NCBI GenBank assembly: GCA_947179155.2
Contig: OX359270.1
Location: 23,263,056-23,327,055 of the forward strand
DNA length: 64,000 nt
Reading direction: 5' to 3'
Origin: Hedera helix
Lineage: Eukaryota; Streptophyta; Magnoliopsida; Apiales; Araliaceae
Shown: positions 1 through 11,396 of the stretch, piece after piece
Numbering within the stretch: the first letter of the stretch is position 1
How the letters are laid out: each line of letters begins with the position of its first letter
The notes under the pieces: model-generated
What the model was told of the DNA's origin: nothing
What the model saw: only the letters and a program-made list of their open reading frames with translations
The model's database searches: none
Program-made: the position numbers and the translations under genes

Positions 1-379
1 TTAGATATCTAAGGAGCTCTTCCGATCTATAATAACCAATGGCACTACAGTAAAGACACATGTCCTAAAGATGATCAATTGGATTGATCAATTGAGATAA
101 CTGGGTTTTGTCAAGGATGGAGAGTTTAGTCAATATTTGATCTTGCAGTCGATCACTCACTAACTCTTATTTATAATTTGTTGTGAACTTCAGACATTAG
201 TAAGCTAGATGTCAGTTTACCTGATTAGCTAAACATGTTGAAGACTATTTAGAGTCACTTTCCTTCTAAGAAAAAACCAAGTCTTACTAGTAGATGAATT
301 TTCTAAGTGAAAAAAGATAGTCAAACGTGTTTCTGAGGAGTCAAAAATGATAAAAGGCAATAGAAAGGCTAAACAAATG

Positions 380-1620
380 ATATAAATAAAGGTGATCCCA
401 AAGGTAAAGGTGTTTTCTTTCATTACGATAAGCTGGGACACTGGAAGAACAACTGCAAGAGAGTTGCAGTAGTTAAGTAGAAGAAGTTTAGTGAAGCTTC
501 AGCTACAAATATAGATTTGTTCACAATGAAATATAACTTTTTATAAGTCAAGGTTCTACTTGGGTATTAGATACTGGCTGGTGATCTCATGTATGCAAGT
601 TGTTGCAGATACTAAGTAAAAGACTAAACAAATGATAAGTAATCATATGTGTGGGGAATGCAGCAAAGGTTGCTACATTAGGCATAGGAACTTAAAGTTT
701 AGCATTGTCTACGGGCAAGTCTATTATGTAAGTAAGTGTTATTACTTGATGGACTTAGTACACTTGACTTAGGTGAAAAATATTTCAAATTGAACAAACT
801 AAAGGCAAAAAGATGATATGAATCATACCTTCATGCAGAACTATAAACTCGATCATATTAATGAAACAAGAAGTAACAAGTTGTACAAAGATAGGTTTTT
901 AGAACCATTTGATTATAAATCAAATACATCATGTGAATCTTGTCTCATAATTAATATGACTAAATCTCCATTTAGTGGACATAGAGAGAGAGAGTTACAG
1001 AGTTGTTAGATATGGTACACCAAGTTGTGTGTGGGACATATGACAACAAATGCAAGATGAGGGTATTCATTCATTACTTTTATTGATGATTCTAGATTTT
1101 GATATATGTATTTGGTAAAATTCAAATCCAGATCATTTGAAACATTCAAACGAATTCAAAAGTAAAGTACAAAAATAAATGACCAAAATTATTAAAGTTC
1201 TTCGATTAGACCGAGAAGGGAATACTTAAGCAGTACGTTTCTAGATTATCTCAAGTGTAATTGGTATTCTCTCACAATGGACATTGTGATGATCCTAGAT
1301 GAATTTTACTAATCTTCCAGTATCCTTATAGGGTTATGCCCTAGAAACGGCTGTATACCTACTAAACAACGTATCTTCTAATTCCATCCCTAAGACTCCA
1401 TATGAGTTATGGATAGGGAGGAACCAAGTCTTAAGTATGTTAAGATTTGGATTGTCCAACTTATATCAAATGGTTTGAAAAGGATAAGTTTGGGACATGA
1501 TCTGACAAGTGTAAATTTGTGGGATATCCTAAAAAAAGTTTAGGGCGTCACTTCTATAATCCTACTGATTAAAAGGTGTTTGTCGAAACATGATGCCTTC
1601 AAGGAAAAAGAGTTTATCCT
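380..1620 (+). pseudogene. Copia gag end, protease and integrase (broken)
   Basis: At about 409-463 a zinc-knuckle-like stretch keeps the H-x4-C half (GHWKNNC) but has lost both leading cysteines. At about 558-605 a protease active-site match (WVLDTG, then SH-C) is broken by a stop directly after the motif. From 818 the pre-integrase/integrase region reads LDHINETRSNKLYKD, then CESC, then ITFIDDSRF, the usual Copia core with its first catalytic aspartate region. At about 1320-1450 comes ALETAVYLLNNV followed by KTPYELW, the integrase C-terminal side. Several frames are needed, so this is a dead copy. Polyprotein role in life: particle protein, self-cleavage and cDNA insertion. Confidence 0.75.
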
Positions 1621-1799
1621 TGAAGGGGTTAGTGGGAGTAAGATAAATCTTGAAGAAATTCAAGAATCACAAACACTACAAATCAAATGAAAGAATCTGT
1701 TCAAGTAAATAAATCTATTGTACCACAACCAAGTAGTAAATCTGGTTTAGTATCGAAGATACTTGAAAGGTATGGATTCATCATAAATGAGGATGATGA

Positions 1800-2450
1800 G
1801 GTACGCATCACAGTAGATGATGATCCAGTTACATATGATGAGGCATGAGTAGAGACTCCAGAGAAATGATTGTTGATCATGGAATCTAAAATGGGTTTTT
1901 GGAGAAAGACTAAAGCATATGACAAGGTGAAGACTTATAAGACCTAACTAGTGGCGAAAAGGTTTCAAACAAAGTCAATGAGTTGACTATGAAACTTTTC
2001 ACTGGTATAAATGCTTAGTCCATTTAGATTTTACTTATAGATATCCAATTATGGATTGAAGCAAGCTTTTCAAAAATGGAATATCCTTTTTAATGAGACA
2101 ATCAAAAGAGTTTAATTTTATCAAAAATGTGGATGAACTAAGTGTGTACAAGAAGGTTAGTGGGAATGTTGTGACATTTCTAGTACTATATGTTAATATA
2201 CTACTAACAAGGAATGACATAACGATGCCACAATCAGTAAAGATGTCATTGTCTAAACACTTCTCTATGGAAGACTTAGGAAAAACATCCTACATAGTGG
2301 GGATATAGATCTATAAAGATAGATCATAAAGGATGCTCGGCTTGACCCAAGAGATATACATTGATTCAGTGCTAAAGATGTTTAACATGCCGAACTCCAA
2401 GAGAGGTCTCGTGTTGATGAGCCATGGAGTAAATCTCTCCAAGAAATAAT
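1800..2450 (+). pseudogene. Copia reverse transcriptase (broken)
   Basis: A stretch around 1925-1990 recalls the Copia motif KARLVAKG (VKTYKT, stop, LVAKRF). From 2093 the frame reads KEFNFIKNVDELSVYKK, then VTFLVLYVNILL. This is the Copia RT palm, where the normal YVDD catalytic box has become YVNI, so the catalytic aspartates are gone. LSKHFSMEDLG and the following YIVGI match the conserved end of RT, continuing past a stop as GLTQEIYIDSVLKMFNM near 2340-2390. The order relative to the upstream integrase supports Copia. Nonfunctional. Confidence 0.75.
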
Positions 2451-2599
2451 CCCAAAAGACAGTAAAGAGAGAGATTGCATGATTCAGATCCCTAATGCTT
2501 TGGTAAAAGGATTTATCATGTACAAATGATATGTACTAGACCTGATGTTGCTTGTGTATGATAAGTAAAAATCAGTTCAATCCTAGAGAAAAATATTAT

Positions 2600-3060
2600 A
2601 AGGGAAATTTTTTAATGGTGGGTTTGTTAAGAAACTAGAGGTCTATGAGGACTCAAGTTTTTGGACTAACCAAGATGACAACAAATCCATTTTAGGTTAT
2701 ACGATTACCTTGAACGGTAGTGCAGTGAATTTTAAAACAAGGTTGCAAACAGCAAAGAGTTGTTGAATTAGTGACAAATGCATAGTATATAATTATAAGT
2801 GAAGCTGCAAGGAGGTTGTTTGGATATGCAAGTCTATAACTTGTATTGGTTCCTAGCATTAAAGGAGTTTAATTTGTCAAGGAATCTAGGTCTCGTCTGA
2901 AATCTAAACATGTGTTGTAGCACTTTTATTTAATTAGAGAAATTATTAAAAGAAGAGATAACACCATATATATGGTAAACTCTCATAACAACATTATAGA
3001 TCTCTTAACTAAAGCATTTACTCGGCAATTGTAAAGTCGCCATTTAGAAGAAGACGATAT
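2600..3060 (+). pseudogene. Copia RNase H region (heavily broken)
   Basis: Remnants after the RT include a YEDSSFWTNQDDNKSILGY-like reading (2640-2700), the VVW/CK motif near 2817, and LLTKAF near 3005, which matches the conserved Copia C-terminus before the polypurine tract. No frame is open for long. The identification rests on position and short motifs. Confidence 0.6.
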
Positions 3061-3099
3061 AATATACCAAAGGCAATTGACTTTAGTGTAAGTGGGAGA

Positions 3100-5114
3100 T
3101 TAAAAGTAGTATGCACTCAAGCCAATCACATTTGATGTGATAGAGCATTTACTTTGTAATCTTATTCGTCTATTAATAAAATATTTAAAGGTATTTATTA
3201 TTCATGATTAATTAGTTTAATTAATTAAATTGATAAACTCATAGTCTTGAGGAATGCTTTTAGAATCATAATAATGATTGTGCTAATAAGATCTAAATTC
3301 ATGATAATTCAAAACTAAAATTATTCCTAATCGTTGGATCATTAAAAAAGAGATTAGTAGATCTGAATAGATTGGTACATACTATGCTTACTCTTACGAA
3401 GAGGATGATTGATCTCATAATTATTTGTGTAGAGACACTAAAACAAGTATGTAGGTGCTTATTAGAGAATAAGTTCACTAAAGGTGACTGTTAAGGAAGA
3501 CCTAATAGAGTTTTACTTGTCTGTCAATAGGAGTTCCTTATGTGATAGTCGTACAAGTGATCATTAGACTTAAGATCATCATAGTATCTTGTGTGTGCTG
3601 AGTTATACTTTAACATATTCCTCAAGGCTTGTTAGTAAATCAGAGGATATGCTTGGGTATAATAAGGTACACATGGAGATAGATGAATGATCAATAAATG
3701 ATCTACCACTTCCAGTAAAGGTAGAGAATGTCTTATGCGATTCAATAAGTTACAACTCAGAAATCCTTGGATAGGGTTGAATGGAATTAGAAATGAATTT
3801 CTAATTTACATTAGCCAGAGTTGTGCATTTGTGAATTGAAATGCATATGATCAAACAAATAAGGCTTGATAGAAATTTCATGTCTATATTTGATTAGGAT
3901 ATTGTATGGTAGAAGGATTGAATTATACGGCAACTATTTGTGGAATATGTTCTTGTGATCAAATGTTAAAATTCATATTATCTGGAAAGTCATTAATTGC
4001 TAGGGGCATAGGAATTACCTTTAATGTGGAATAAATATTTATTTATTTATTCTGAATTAAAGAGTTTAATTCGTAATAAATAAATTAGAATTATTCTAAT
4101 TTATTTATTATACAATCGGTTTAATATGAAGAACCTAAAGGGTCATACCGTAAAAGAGTAATATTTATTTTAGAAGTAGATGACATAATCATAATAATAA
4201 ATTAAGTATATTTCATTTATATTATGGTGATAGAATAAATTAAATAGCTTAATATTTCTAATATAGTATTTTAAAAATACTAATTATAAATTAATAAGAT
4301 GAGTCTTATTATTATTATTACTATTATTATTATTACTACTATTATTATCATTATTTAGTTCCTAAATGATTTAAGAATTAATTAATAAATAGTAATATTA
4401 TTATAAATAATTAAGTTCCTAAATAGTTTATGAATTAGAATTATTATAATAATTAATCAAGTTACTAAGTGTTTTAATAATTAATTAATAAGGAATACTC
4501 AGAATATTAAATAATTAAGTTCCTAAATGATTTAGAAATTATAATTAATTAATTTAGCTCCTAATTAGATTGAGAATTAAATTAAAATTCTAATCCTAAA
4601 TAGTTTAAGAGGGTTGACTATATCTATAAATAAGAGGGGTTTTATTATGGATTAAGACAAGCTCTGTCACAATAATTGATAGAGTATTTTATAATTCTCT
4701 ACATCTAATGAGTTAGTGAGAGAGAAAGAGAGGGATAGATAGATAGAGAGAGAGAGAGAGAGAATTAGGGCTAGCCACCTATAGTTTAGAGAAACTAAAA
4801 TTCAATTATTTAATTTATAGATCTCTTGGTGGATCACCTCTAGAGGCTTCATACCCAGGGAGCTAACATTGATCCGTGGAATCTAATTGGTGAATTTGAA
4901 GAAGAACGCGAAAGATTAAAGAGAGTTGAACTTGTACCTATGGAAGCTTGGTTCTAAAAAGGTATAAATCTTTTATCCTTCCTCAATTAATAATTATTGC
5001 ATAAGAAAGATCATGGTTATTGGTTTGTAGAAAAATTTTAAAATCTGATTTTGTTTTCCTCCGTTGCGCTTATATAATTTTATTAAATGTATACCATGTT
5101 TCTGTACACCAACA
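3100..5114 (+). repeat. Copia 3' LTR, about 2.0 kb
   Basis: It starts directly after the AGTGGGAGA purine tract and ends with CCAACA at 5109-5114, the usual complement of a TGTTGG start. The start itself is eroded (TTAAAAGTAGTATGC). The interior is very AT-rich. It contains a TTA/ATT-rich low-complexity run (about 4297-4345) and a GA-rich microsatellite (about 4722-4766). No partner LTR is in the window, so the exact start is uncertain by a few bases. Confidence 0.7.
4722..4766. repeat. GA/GATA microsatellite inside Copia LTR
   Basis: A run of GAGA and GATA units, with the longest pure GA tract near 4747-4762. It lies within the Copia LTR. No function is inferred. Confidence 0.85.
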
Positions 5115-5652
5115 AAGAGCTCGACTAGTAGCAGCTCAAGATCATCAAAAGAAGTATGCGGACTTGCATCAACAGAAAAAAGGCTTCGAAGTAGGAAGTT
5201 TTATGTTTTTGAAAGTATATCCCTGGAAAAGGAAGATCAGATTTGGGAAGAACGGAAAACTGAGCCTGATGTTCATAGAACCGTTCGAGATATTGAAGAG
5301 AGTAGGCGAATTGCCGTACGAGGTAGCTCTACCTCCTGAAATGGAGCATATTCATAATGTGTTTCATATATTAGTGTTGCGGGCATATAAGCTTGATTAT
5401 AAGCATATCATATGAGCCGATTAAAGTTGAGAAAGACTTATCGTATGAAGAAATTCTCGTCCAGATACTAGATAGGAAATAACATACTTTAAGAAATATG
5501 ATTATACATTCTATGAAAGTACTTTGGAGGAACCACAATGCTGAAGAAGCTACGTGAGAATTGAAAGAGAAGATGAGGAATAATTGTCCTAATCTTGTTA
5601 TGTAACCTTATATTTATAATTTTGGGACAAAATTCTTATAAAGAGGAAAGAA
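5115..5652 (+). mobile_element. Gypsy element A, 3' remnant (Del/Tekay type), host of the Copia insertion
   Basis: The last part of a Gypsy polyprotein, the noncoding tail and a polypurine tract (about 5640-5652, AAAGAGGAAAGAA) lead into an LTR start TGTAG at 5653. Its upstream part should lie left of the Copia element, outside the window. The protein matches the C-terminal integrase region of elements B and C, so all three belong to one broad group. Confidence 0.75.
5116..5570 (+). pseudogene. Gypsy integrase C-terminal region (element A)
   Basis: The frame from 5116 reads ARLVAAQDHQKKYADLHQ, then KIRFGKNGKLS, FIEPFEILKRVGELPYEVALPP and HIHNVFHI. This is the conserved C-terminal integrase module of Tekay chromoviruses, followed by a decayed chromodomain-like tail (VEKDLSYEEI-like, ending near 5570). 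A frame change occurs around 5415. In element C the matching module is at 23219-23720. The N-terminal part is cut off by the Copia insertion at 5115. Confidence 0.8.
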
Positions 5653-5716
5653 TGTAGAAAACCTTAGAAATATGACCATAAGGAAGTAAGTGAAAATTGT
5701 TAGAGTTTTAGGAGGC
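5653..5716 (+). repeat. Collapsed LTR stub joining Gypsy elements A and B
   Basis: The element A polypurine tract is followed by TGTAG (5653), but only about 60 bases later the sequence reads GGAGGCG. That aligns with the end of the element C 5' LTR (17731-17737), and the following text resembles the leader before the extra reading frame. A full LTR in this group is 2.3-3.8 kb, so nearly all of this one is missing. The right boundary is approximate. Confidence 0.5.
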
Positions 5717-5822
5717 GAATTGTGAAAATTGTTAAAGTTAAAAACTTTCACATTATGTGTTATGTGTAATTGAGACAAGTTAATTGCATTGAACTAAATA
5801 ATTATTCATGTGATTTTGTACT

Positions 5823-6535
5823 ATGCTAGAGATTAGGGAATCCAGTCAAGCAATAGAGGAAGAATGTTGGGACATTTAAGTGGATGTAATGACTATTGTA
5901 CCAGTTGTGGCAATAGTATCGGCTAATGACAGTAGATATGAGGAAGATCTAGAAGAATTGGAATGAGACTCTGTTGGGGCATTGCCTGAGAATGCGTCAT
6001 CCGAGCAAAGGGAGGCTGACCAAGAATGGGTAACTAGTCTGATATAGCAGAATAGTGAATTTGTAGACATAATTTTGGAATTAGAGACTCGGGCAGCAGA
6101 GCGACAAACATCTATTGAACAGAATGAGACTGTAGTGCAAGTATTGGTTAGTAGAAATATAGAGTTGGGGAATAAACTGAGATAGAAAAAATAGAAAGTC
6201 CAAGACTTAGAAATGAAAAGGAAGCCTTTGAGGCTAAACTAAGGGTGGCAACTGCTGAGATCGCCAGGTATGAAAATGTCGGGGCTAAAGCAGTAAGGAT
6301 AGTGAACCTAGTGGAGGAGGAAGTGATGGCTAAAAAAGTCAGGATAGATAGCATGAGTGTAAGAATGGATGATATGAGCTATGCTTTTCGCACAGCTTTT
6401 GGGAGGGCACAAAATAGGGTGTTCTACTACCCTGTAGACTATGATCAGACTAGTAACACCTTGAGCAGGTGGAAGATGATTACTATTATAGATGAAGAAT
6501 ATGATGACGCAGTTCGGCGTGGGATGCTTCCGTAG
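5823..6535 (+). pseudogene. Extra coiled-coil reading frame upstream of gag (element B)
   Basis: An ATG at 5823 begins a frame that, allowing for a few stops and one frameshift near 6215, runs to a TAG at 6533-6535. It matches the frame at 18001-18805 in element C. Shared features are a start followed by an E-E-E stretch, an acidic first third, VSRNIEL against VARNIEL in the middle, and a C-terminal block (RID, then F-TAFGRAQNR against FGTAFQRMRHR, then YP-VD, then a terminal E-DA-RRG against EDAIFRG). The middle and end look like heptad-rich helix. I recognise no known domain. Position between LTR and gag and conservation in two diverged elements suggest it was once a real product. Function unknown. 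Confidence 0.55.
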
Positions 6536-6895
6536 GATGTTGTAATATATGTATATAGTTGTATATATCTATGTGTGTATGTAATTTAAATCCCTAGTCT
6601 TTTGTTATAAAGTGGGATAAGTAGTGTTATGTAACCTCATTTGTCCTAAGGAAGGAAGCTATATTTTGTTATTTAGAGGAATGAAATATGAATCCTGACT
6701 TTTGTAGTTTGAAGGGATAGAAAAGTTTATAGTAATATGCTGTATCTAATGTAAAGTGCTAGGTACTAGTCAATTTGCATATGAATATAAACTCAGTTAT
6801 TAAATGTGTTTAAAATGATTATGTGTTTAAATTAACATAAGAATGTGATATGTGAATGATAAAATAATAATCATTACATAAATTGTTAAACAGAA

Positions 6896-7985
6896 ATATT
6901 GCCTAGACAAAGACAGAATGTCCAACCTCCACTAGAGGAGTTAGTAAATGCTCCAGAGGAGCCAGTTAATCACATACAGCAATTTGTGGACTTCTTAATG
7001 GGAGCTTTTCAAAACAAAAGTATTAATCCTGTTGGCCGTATTGCTACATTCAAAGATTTTAAAGTGGTAGGACCCCCGGAGTTTAAAGGGACTATGAATC
7101 CGATAAAGGCCCATAACTGGGTAATTAAAATGAAAAAAATGTGCGATGTAACTAACGTGGTGAAAGAACAGAAAACTATCTTTGCTACGTTCATGCTAAA
7201 AGGATAAGACAATTATTGGTAGGGAGCCAACAAAGGAAGACTGTGAACGGGAGTAGTATAATGGGAAAGATTCACAGAGATGTTCTTCGAGGCTTATTTT
7301 CCTCCAGTTACACAAGATATGAAGGAAGTGCAATTACTGGAATTAAGACAAGAAAGCATGACTGTGGCCGAGTATGCGGCTAAATTTAACGAGTTGGCAA
7401 GATTTTCTCCACATCAGGTGGACACAGAGCAAAGAAAGGTGAAACTTTTCGAACGCAGATTAAAGTCATGGATTTACAGCAAGGTTTCAATGTTTCAGAT
7501 CGGAACCTTTACTGGGGTATTGAAGAAGGCTATTTTATCTTAAAGAGGCCGTGATACTTTAACAAAGTATAAACAAGAACAGCGAGGCAAGAGAAGTGAT
7601 AGGGCTAATAGAGAAGGAAGCAGTGGGGGAACAACTCCAATAAACATAAATGGAACAATAACAACAACATTAACACCTCTGCAAGTAAGTAAGGAGAATA
7701 GAAAAAGAAAGTGGAACTGTGTGCCATTTGTGGGAAAGGACACTTGGGAGTATATTTGAAAGGGAAGAACGTATGCTTTAACTGCAGTCAAGAAGGGCAC
7801 ATTATACCAAACTGTCCAATTCTGAAAGCAAACTACGGATGTTTCAATTGTAGAGAAATGGGACATTGTCCTAAAAAGAAAGCCGATGGGGGGAGTGGAA
7901 GCAAGGAAAATAGCAGTGGAAAGCTCGCAATTAGCGGACCTGCTCAGCTGGGGAGACCGACAGCACGCACCTTCAATATGACAGC
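6896..7985 (+). pseudogene. Gypsy gag with zinc knuckles (element B)
   Basis: Aligned with element C (ATG at 19199), the start codon position here is ATA (6896-6898), so the original start is lost. The gag core reads FKDFKVVGPPEFKGTMNPIKAHNWV, then FEAYFPP, then MTVAEYAAKFNELARFSP, the conserved capsid region of Tekay-type gag. A frameshift precedes two CCHC-like fingers at about 7711-7880. The first, CFNCSQEGHIIPNC, is intact in spacing (C-x2-C-x4-H-x4-C). The second has lost its last cysteine. Gag packages element RNA in life; this copy has several stops. Confidence 0.8.
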
Positions 7986-8470
7986 GTAGGATGCAGTGGC
8001 ATCAAAAGACGTGGTGTCAAGTATCATTCATATCAATGATATAAACGCTTATGTATTATTTGATTCGAGTGCTACCTACTCCTTTATGTATGACGAATTT
8101 GCAAAGAGGTTGAATTTACCCTAAGTAAAATTAGAAAATGTGTTAAATATAGAAGTAGCAAACAAATAAGTGATTCAGATGGAGAATATTCATTGAGATT
8201 GTTGTATGACAATAAGAGGGCATAAGCTAACAATCGATTTAATTCATATTCGGTTAGGAGGATTTAATGTAATACTTGGAATAGATTGGTTGTATAACCA
8301 TAGGGCGGTGATTGACTACCAAAAGAAATGTGTGAATCTTCAGACTCCTGCCAAGTCTAAGGTAGTATTTTATGGTAGCAAATCACCAACGCCATTTTGT
8401 TGTTAGACAATGATGAGGACCAAAAGGCTGTTAAGGAAAGGGTGTATAGGATATTTGGCTCATGTGGTTG
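7986..8470 (+). pseudogene. Gypsy aspartic protease (element B)
   Basis: INAYVLFDSSATYSFM matches the retroviral-type protease active site, normally DSGAT-SF; here the glycine is serine. Downstream IRLGGFNVILGIDWL is the second conserved block. The region is interrupted by stops but stays mostly in the frame of the zinc knuckles. Inactive by inspection. Confidence 0.75.
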
Positions 8471-8481
8471 ATACTTAGATA

Positions 8482-9900
8482 GTGGGATCAAAAATGAGTC
8501 AGATACCTGTGATAAAGGATTATGCGAACGTATTTCCAAATGAATTATTAGGTCTTTCACTGGACAAGGAGATCGAATTTATAATAGACCTTGTACAGGG
8601 AACGACACCAGTTTTGAAGGCACCATACAGAATGGCTCCTGTTGAATTGAAAGAGTTGATGGTCAACTGCATGAGGTATTAGACAAGAAGTATATTCAAC
8701 CAAGTGTGTCTCCTTGGGGAGCACCAATATTATAAAAAAGAAAAATGGATTGCTAAGGCTTTTTATCGACTACAGGGAGTTGAACAAAGTAACGATTTAA
8801 AACAAGTACATGTTACCGAGGATCGGCGATTTGTTTGATCAACTACGGGGAGCAAAGTATTCATCGAAAATAGACTTCAGAAGAAATTATCACCAGTTGA
8901 AGGTGAGACCTGAAGATGTACCTAAAACAGTATTTAGGACTCATTATAGTCATAACGAGTTTCTGGTTATGTCTTTTGGTTTGACAAATGCACCAGCTGT
9001 ATTTATGGATTTACTGAATAGAGTATTCAAACAGTACTTGGACAAGTTCGTGGTGGTGTTCATCGATGATATTTTGATATATTCAAAGACTCAGGAGGAT
9101 CATGCTGAACATTTGAGAACAGTGCTGGAAAAGTTTAGGGAAGCAAAGCTGTATGCGAAATTTTCAAAATGTGAATTTTGGTTAGAAAGGGTGCAATTTT
9201 TGGGGCATATGATTGATTAGAAAGGGATATCAGTAGATCCAATGAAGATAGAGGCAGTGATTAATTGGGAACAACCAAAGACACCAACGGAGGTACGGAG
9301 TTTTCTTAGATTAGCCGGGTATTATAGAAGATTCGTTAAGGATTTTTTGAAGTTGTCAGGACCTCTGACTACTTTGACAAGGAAAGCTATGAAGGGAGTT
9401 TTATGGAACTCAAGAAAAGGTTATGTGAAGCACATGTGTTATCATTGCATGATGATACGGGAGGGTGCGTAATGTACAGTGACGCATCGCATAAGGGACT
9501 TGGTTGTGTATTGTTGCCGCACGGCAAGGTCATAGCTTACGCGTCAAGACAACTAAAAGACTATGAGAAAGAGTATCTTACCCATGACCTAGAATTGATA
9601 GCGGTGATTTTTTCTCTAAAGATGTGGAGACATACACAAATCACAAATGTCTGAAGTATATTTTCACTCAGAAGGATTTGAGTATGAGGCAAAGGAGGTG
9701 GTTAGAATTAATTAAAGATTATGATTGTGAAACTCTATACCCTCCGGGGAAAGCTAATGTTGTGGCCGACGCCTTAAATAGGAAGGGTCAAAAAATGTTA
9801 GAAATGATGATTGCTCAAGAAGAACTAATCAAGGAGATGGAAAGAATGAAAATAGAAGTAACGTATCCGATGGAGTCGAAAGAGAAATTAGAAATTATAT
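8482..9900 (+). pseudogene. Gypsy reverse transcriptase and RNase H (element B)
   Basis: RT starts around 8482 (FPNELLGLSLDKEIEFIIDL, then KAPYRMAP). It continues after a frame change at about 8780 (ELNKVT, SKIDFRRNYHQLK, FGLTNAP) to the catalytic box VVVFIDDILIYS near 9054-9086, which is intact. The connection domain (NWEQPKTPTEVRSFL, AGYYRRFVKDF) follows near 9260-9350. RNase H reads YSDASHKGLGCVL, then YLTHDLEL, and then is broken where the element C copy has a YTDHKSL block. At least three frame changes make it nonfunctional. Confidence 0.8.
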
Positions 9901-9904
9901 GTCA

Positions 9905-11335
9905 TAGAAGCTCATCAAACGTTATTGGATAAAGTAAAGGAAGCTCAAATTCAGGATCAGGAATTTAGTAAAATTAGAAAACGTATGTTTGATGGGCAAG
10001 AGACAAAATTCAAAATTTATAATAACGGATTACTCCGATTCGAAGGAAGAGCATGGATGCCATTGGTATCCAAATTGAAAGAAGAAATGTTACAAGAAGT
10101 GCACAATTCGAGGTATTTAATTCATCCGAGAAGCACGAAGATGTATCAAGATCTTCATCAACACTTTTGGTGGCCCAATATGAAGAAAGACGTGACAAAA
10201 TGCGTTAGTAAACGTCTAACTTGTCAAAGATTTAAGAAGGAACATCAGAGATCTAGTGGGCTGTTACAACCCTTAGAGATTCCAGAATAGAAGTATGAGC
10301 ACATTACAATGAATTTTGTGGTGGGACTTCCAACTAAGTAGAATGGTTATGATGCAATATGGGTGTTAGTGGATCTACTAACAAAATCTGCACACTTCTT
10401 GTCAATCAAGAGCAAATTCAACTTGGATCAACTAGCAAAACTTTATGTGAAGGAGATTGTGTCTAGACATAGAGTTCAAGTATCGATTGTTTCAGATCGA
10501 GATCCGTGATTCACATCAAACTTTTAGAAGAGTTTCGAAGAGCGTATGGGCACGCTGTTGAGGTTGAGTACAACGTATATCCTCAAATAGATAGGCAGAG
10601 TGAACGAACAATTCAAACGTTAGAAGATATGTTAAGGGCATGCGTGATGGATTTCAAGGGTAATTGGGATGACCAATTACCATTAGTTGAATTCGAATAT
10701 AACATCAGTTATCATGCGAGTATTGGTATGCCACCTTATGAGGCATTGTATGAAAGAAAATGCAGAACACCTTATGTTGGAATGAGGTAGGAGAACGTAA
10801 ACTTGTGGGATCAGAAATAGTGCAATAGACTGTAGAGATTGTCACTGTGATAAGATCAAGGCTCATAGCAGCACAAGACAGACAAAAAAAGTATGCAAAC
10901 ATGCATCGACAGAAGAGAGACTTTGAAGTAGGATCCTATGTATTTTTGAAGGTATCTCCCTAGAAAGGGAAAATCAGATTTAGATAGAAGGAAAGCTAAG
11001 TCCAAGATTCATCAAACCATTTGAAGTGTTGAAAATGATAGGAAATGTAGCTTACACAGTAAAGTTACCTCCAGAGTTAGAGCATATACACAACGTATTT
11101 CACGAATCGGTATTTAGGCCGTATAAGCTGGACTATAAACATGTAATAGAATATAAACCTATTCAGATTGAAAAGTACTTAGCTTACGAAGAAACTCTTA
11201 TTCAAATTATTGACGGGAATGAGTAAATTTTAAGAAACAAAGTAATATCTTCTGTAAATATAGTCTGGAGAAACCAAAATATTGAGGAAGCAACATGGGA
11301 GCTAAAAGAGAAAATAAAAAATAAAATTATCTGAA
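9905..11335 (+). pseudogene. Gypsy integrase with C-terminal module (element B)
   Basis: The His-Cys finger region reads HNSRYLIHP, then HFWWPNMKKDV, then C-(x)n-LTCQR (about 10100-10225). The first catalytic aspartate of the DDE core is lost: MNFVVGLP where element C has MDFVVGLP (10309-10332). SIVSDRDP is present but followed by a stop. SERTIQTLEDML and the DFKGNWDDQLPL block follow in another frame. The C-terminal module (LEHIHNVFHESVFRPYKLDYKHV) and a decayed chromodomain-like tail end near 11335. Confidence 0.8.
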
Positions 11336-11396
11336 TCTATTTGTGTAACCTTATAATAGTGATTATGGGGACAGAATCCTTATATGGAGGGAATAA

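Larger units (their letters stand above)
1..5114 (+). mobile_element. Ty1/Copia LTR retrotransposon, decayed, 5' end outside window
   Basis: Degenerate remains of the Copia protein order can be read along the plus strand: gag zinc knuckle, protease, integrase, reverse transcriptase, RNase H. They are followed by the short purine-rich run AGTGGGAGA (3091-3099) and a long 3' LTR ending CCAACA at 5114. Integrase before reverse transcriptase is the diagnostic Copia order. Every domain is broken by stops and frameshifts. The left end and 5' LTR lie outside the window. The element is inserted in a Gypsy integrase gene that resumes at 5115; the first bases there, AAGAG, also occur at the equivalent place in element C, consistent with a 5-bp target duplication whose other half is off the left edge. 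Confidence 0.85.
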
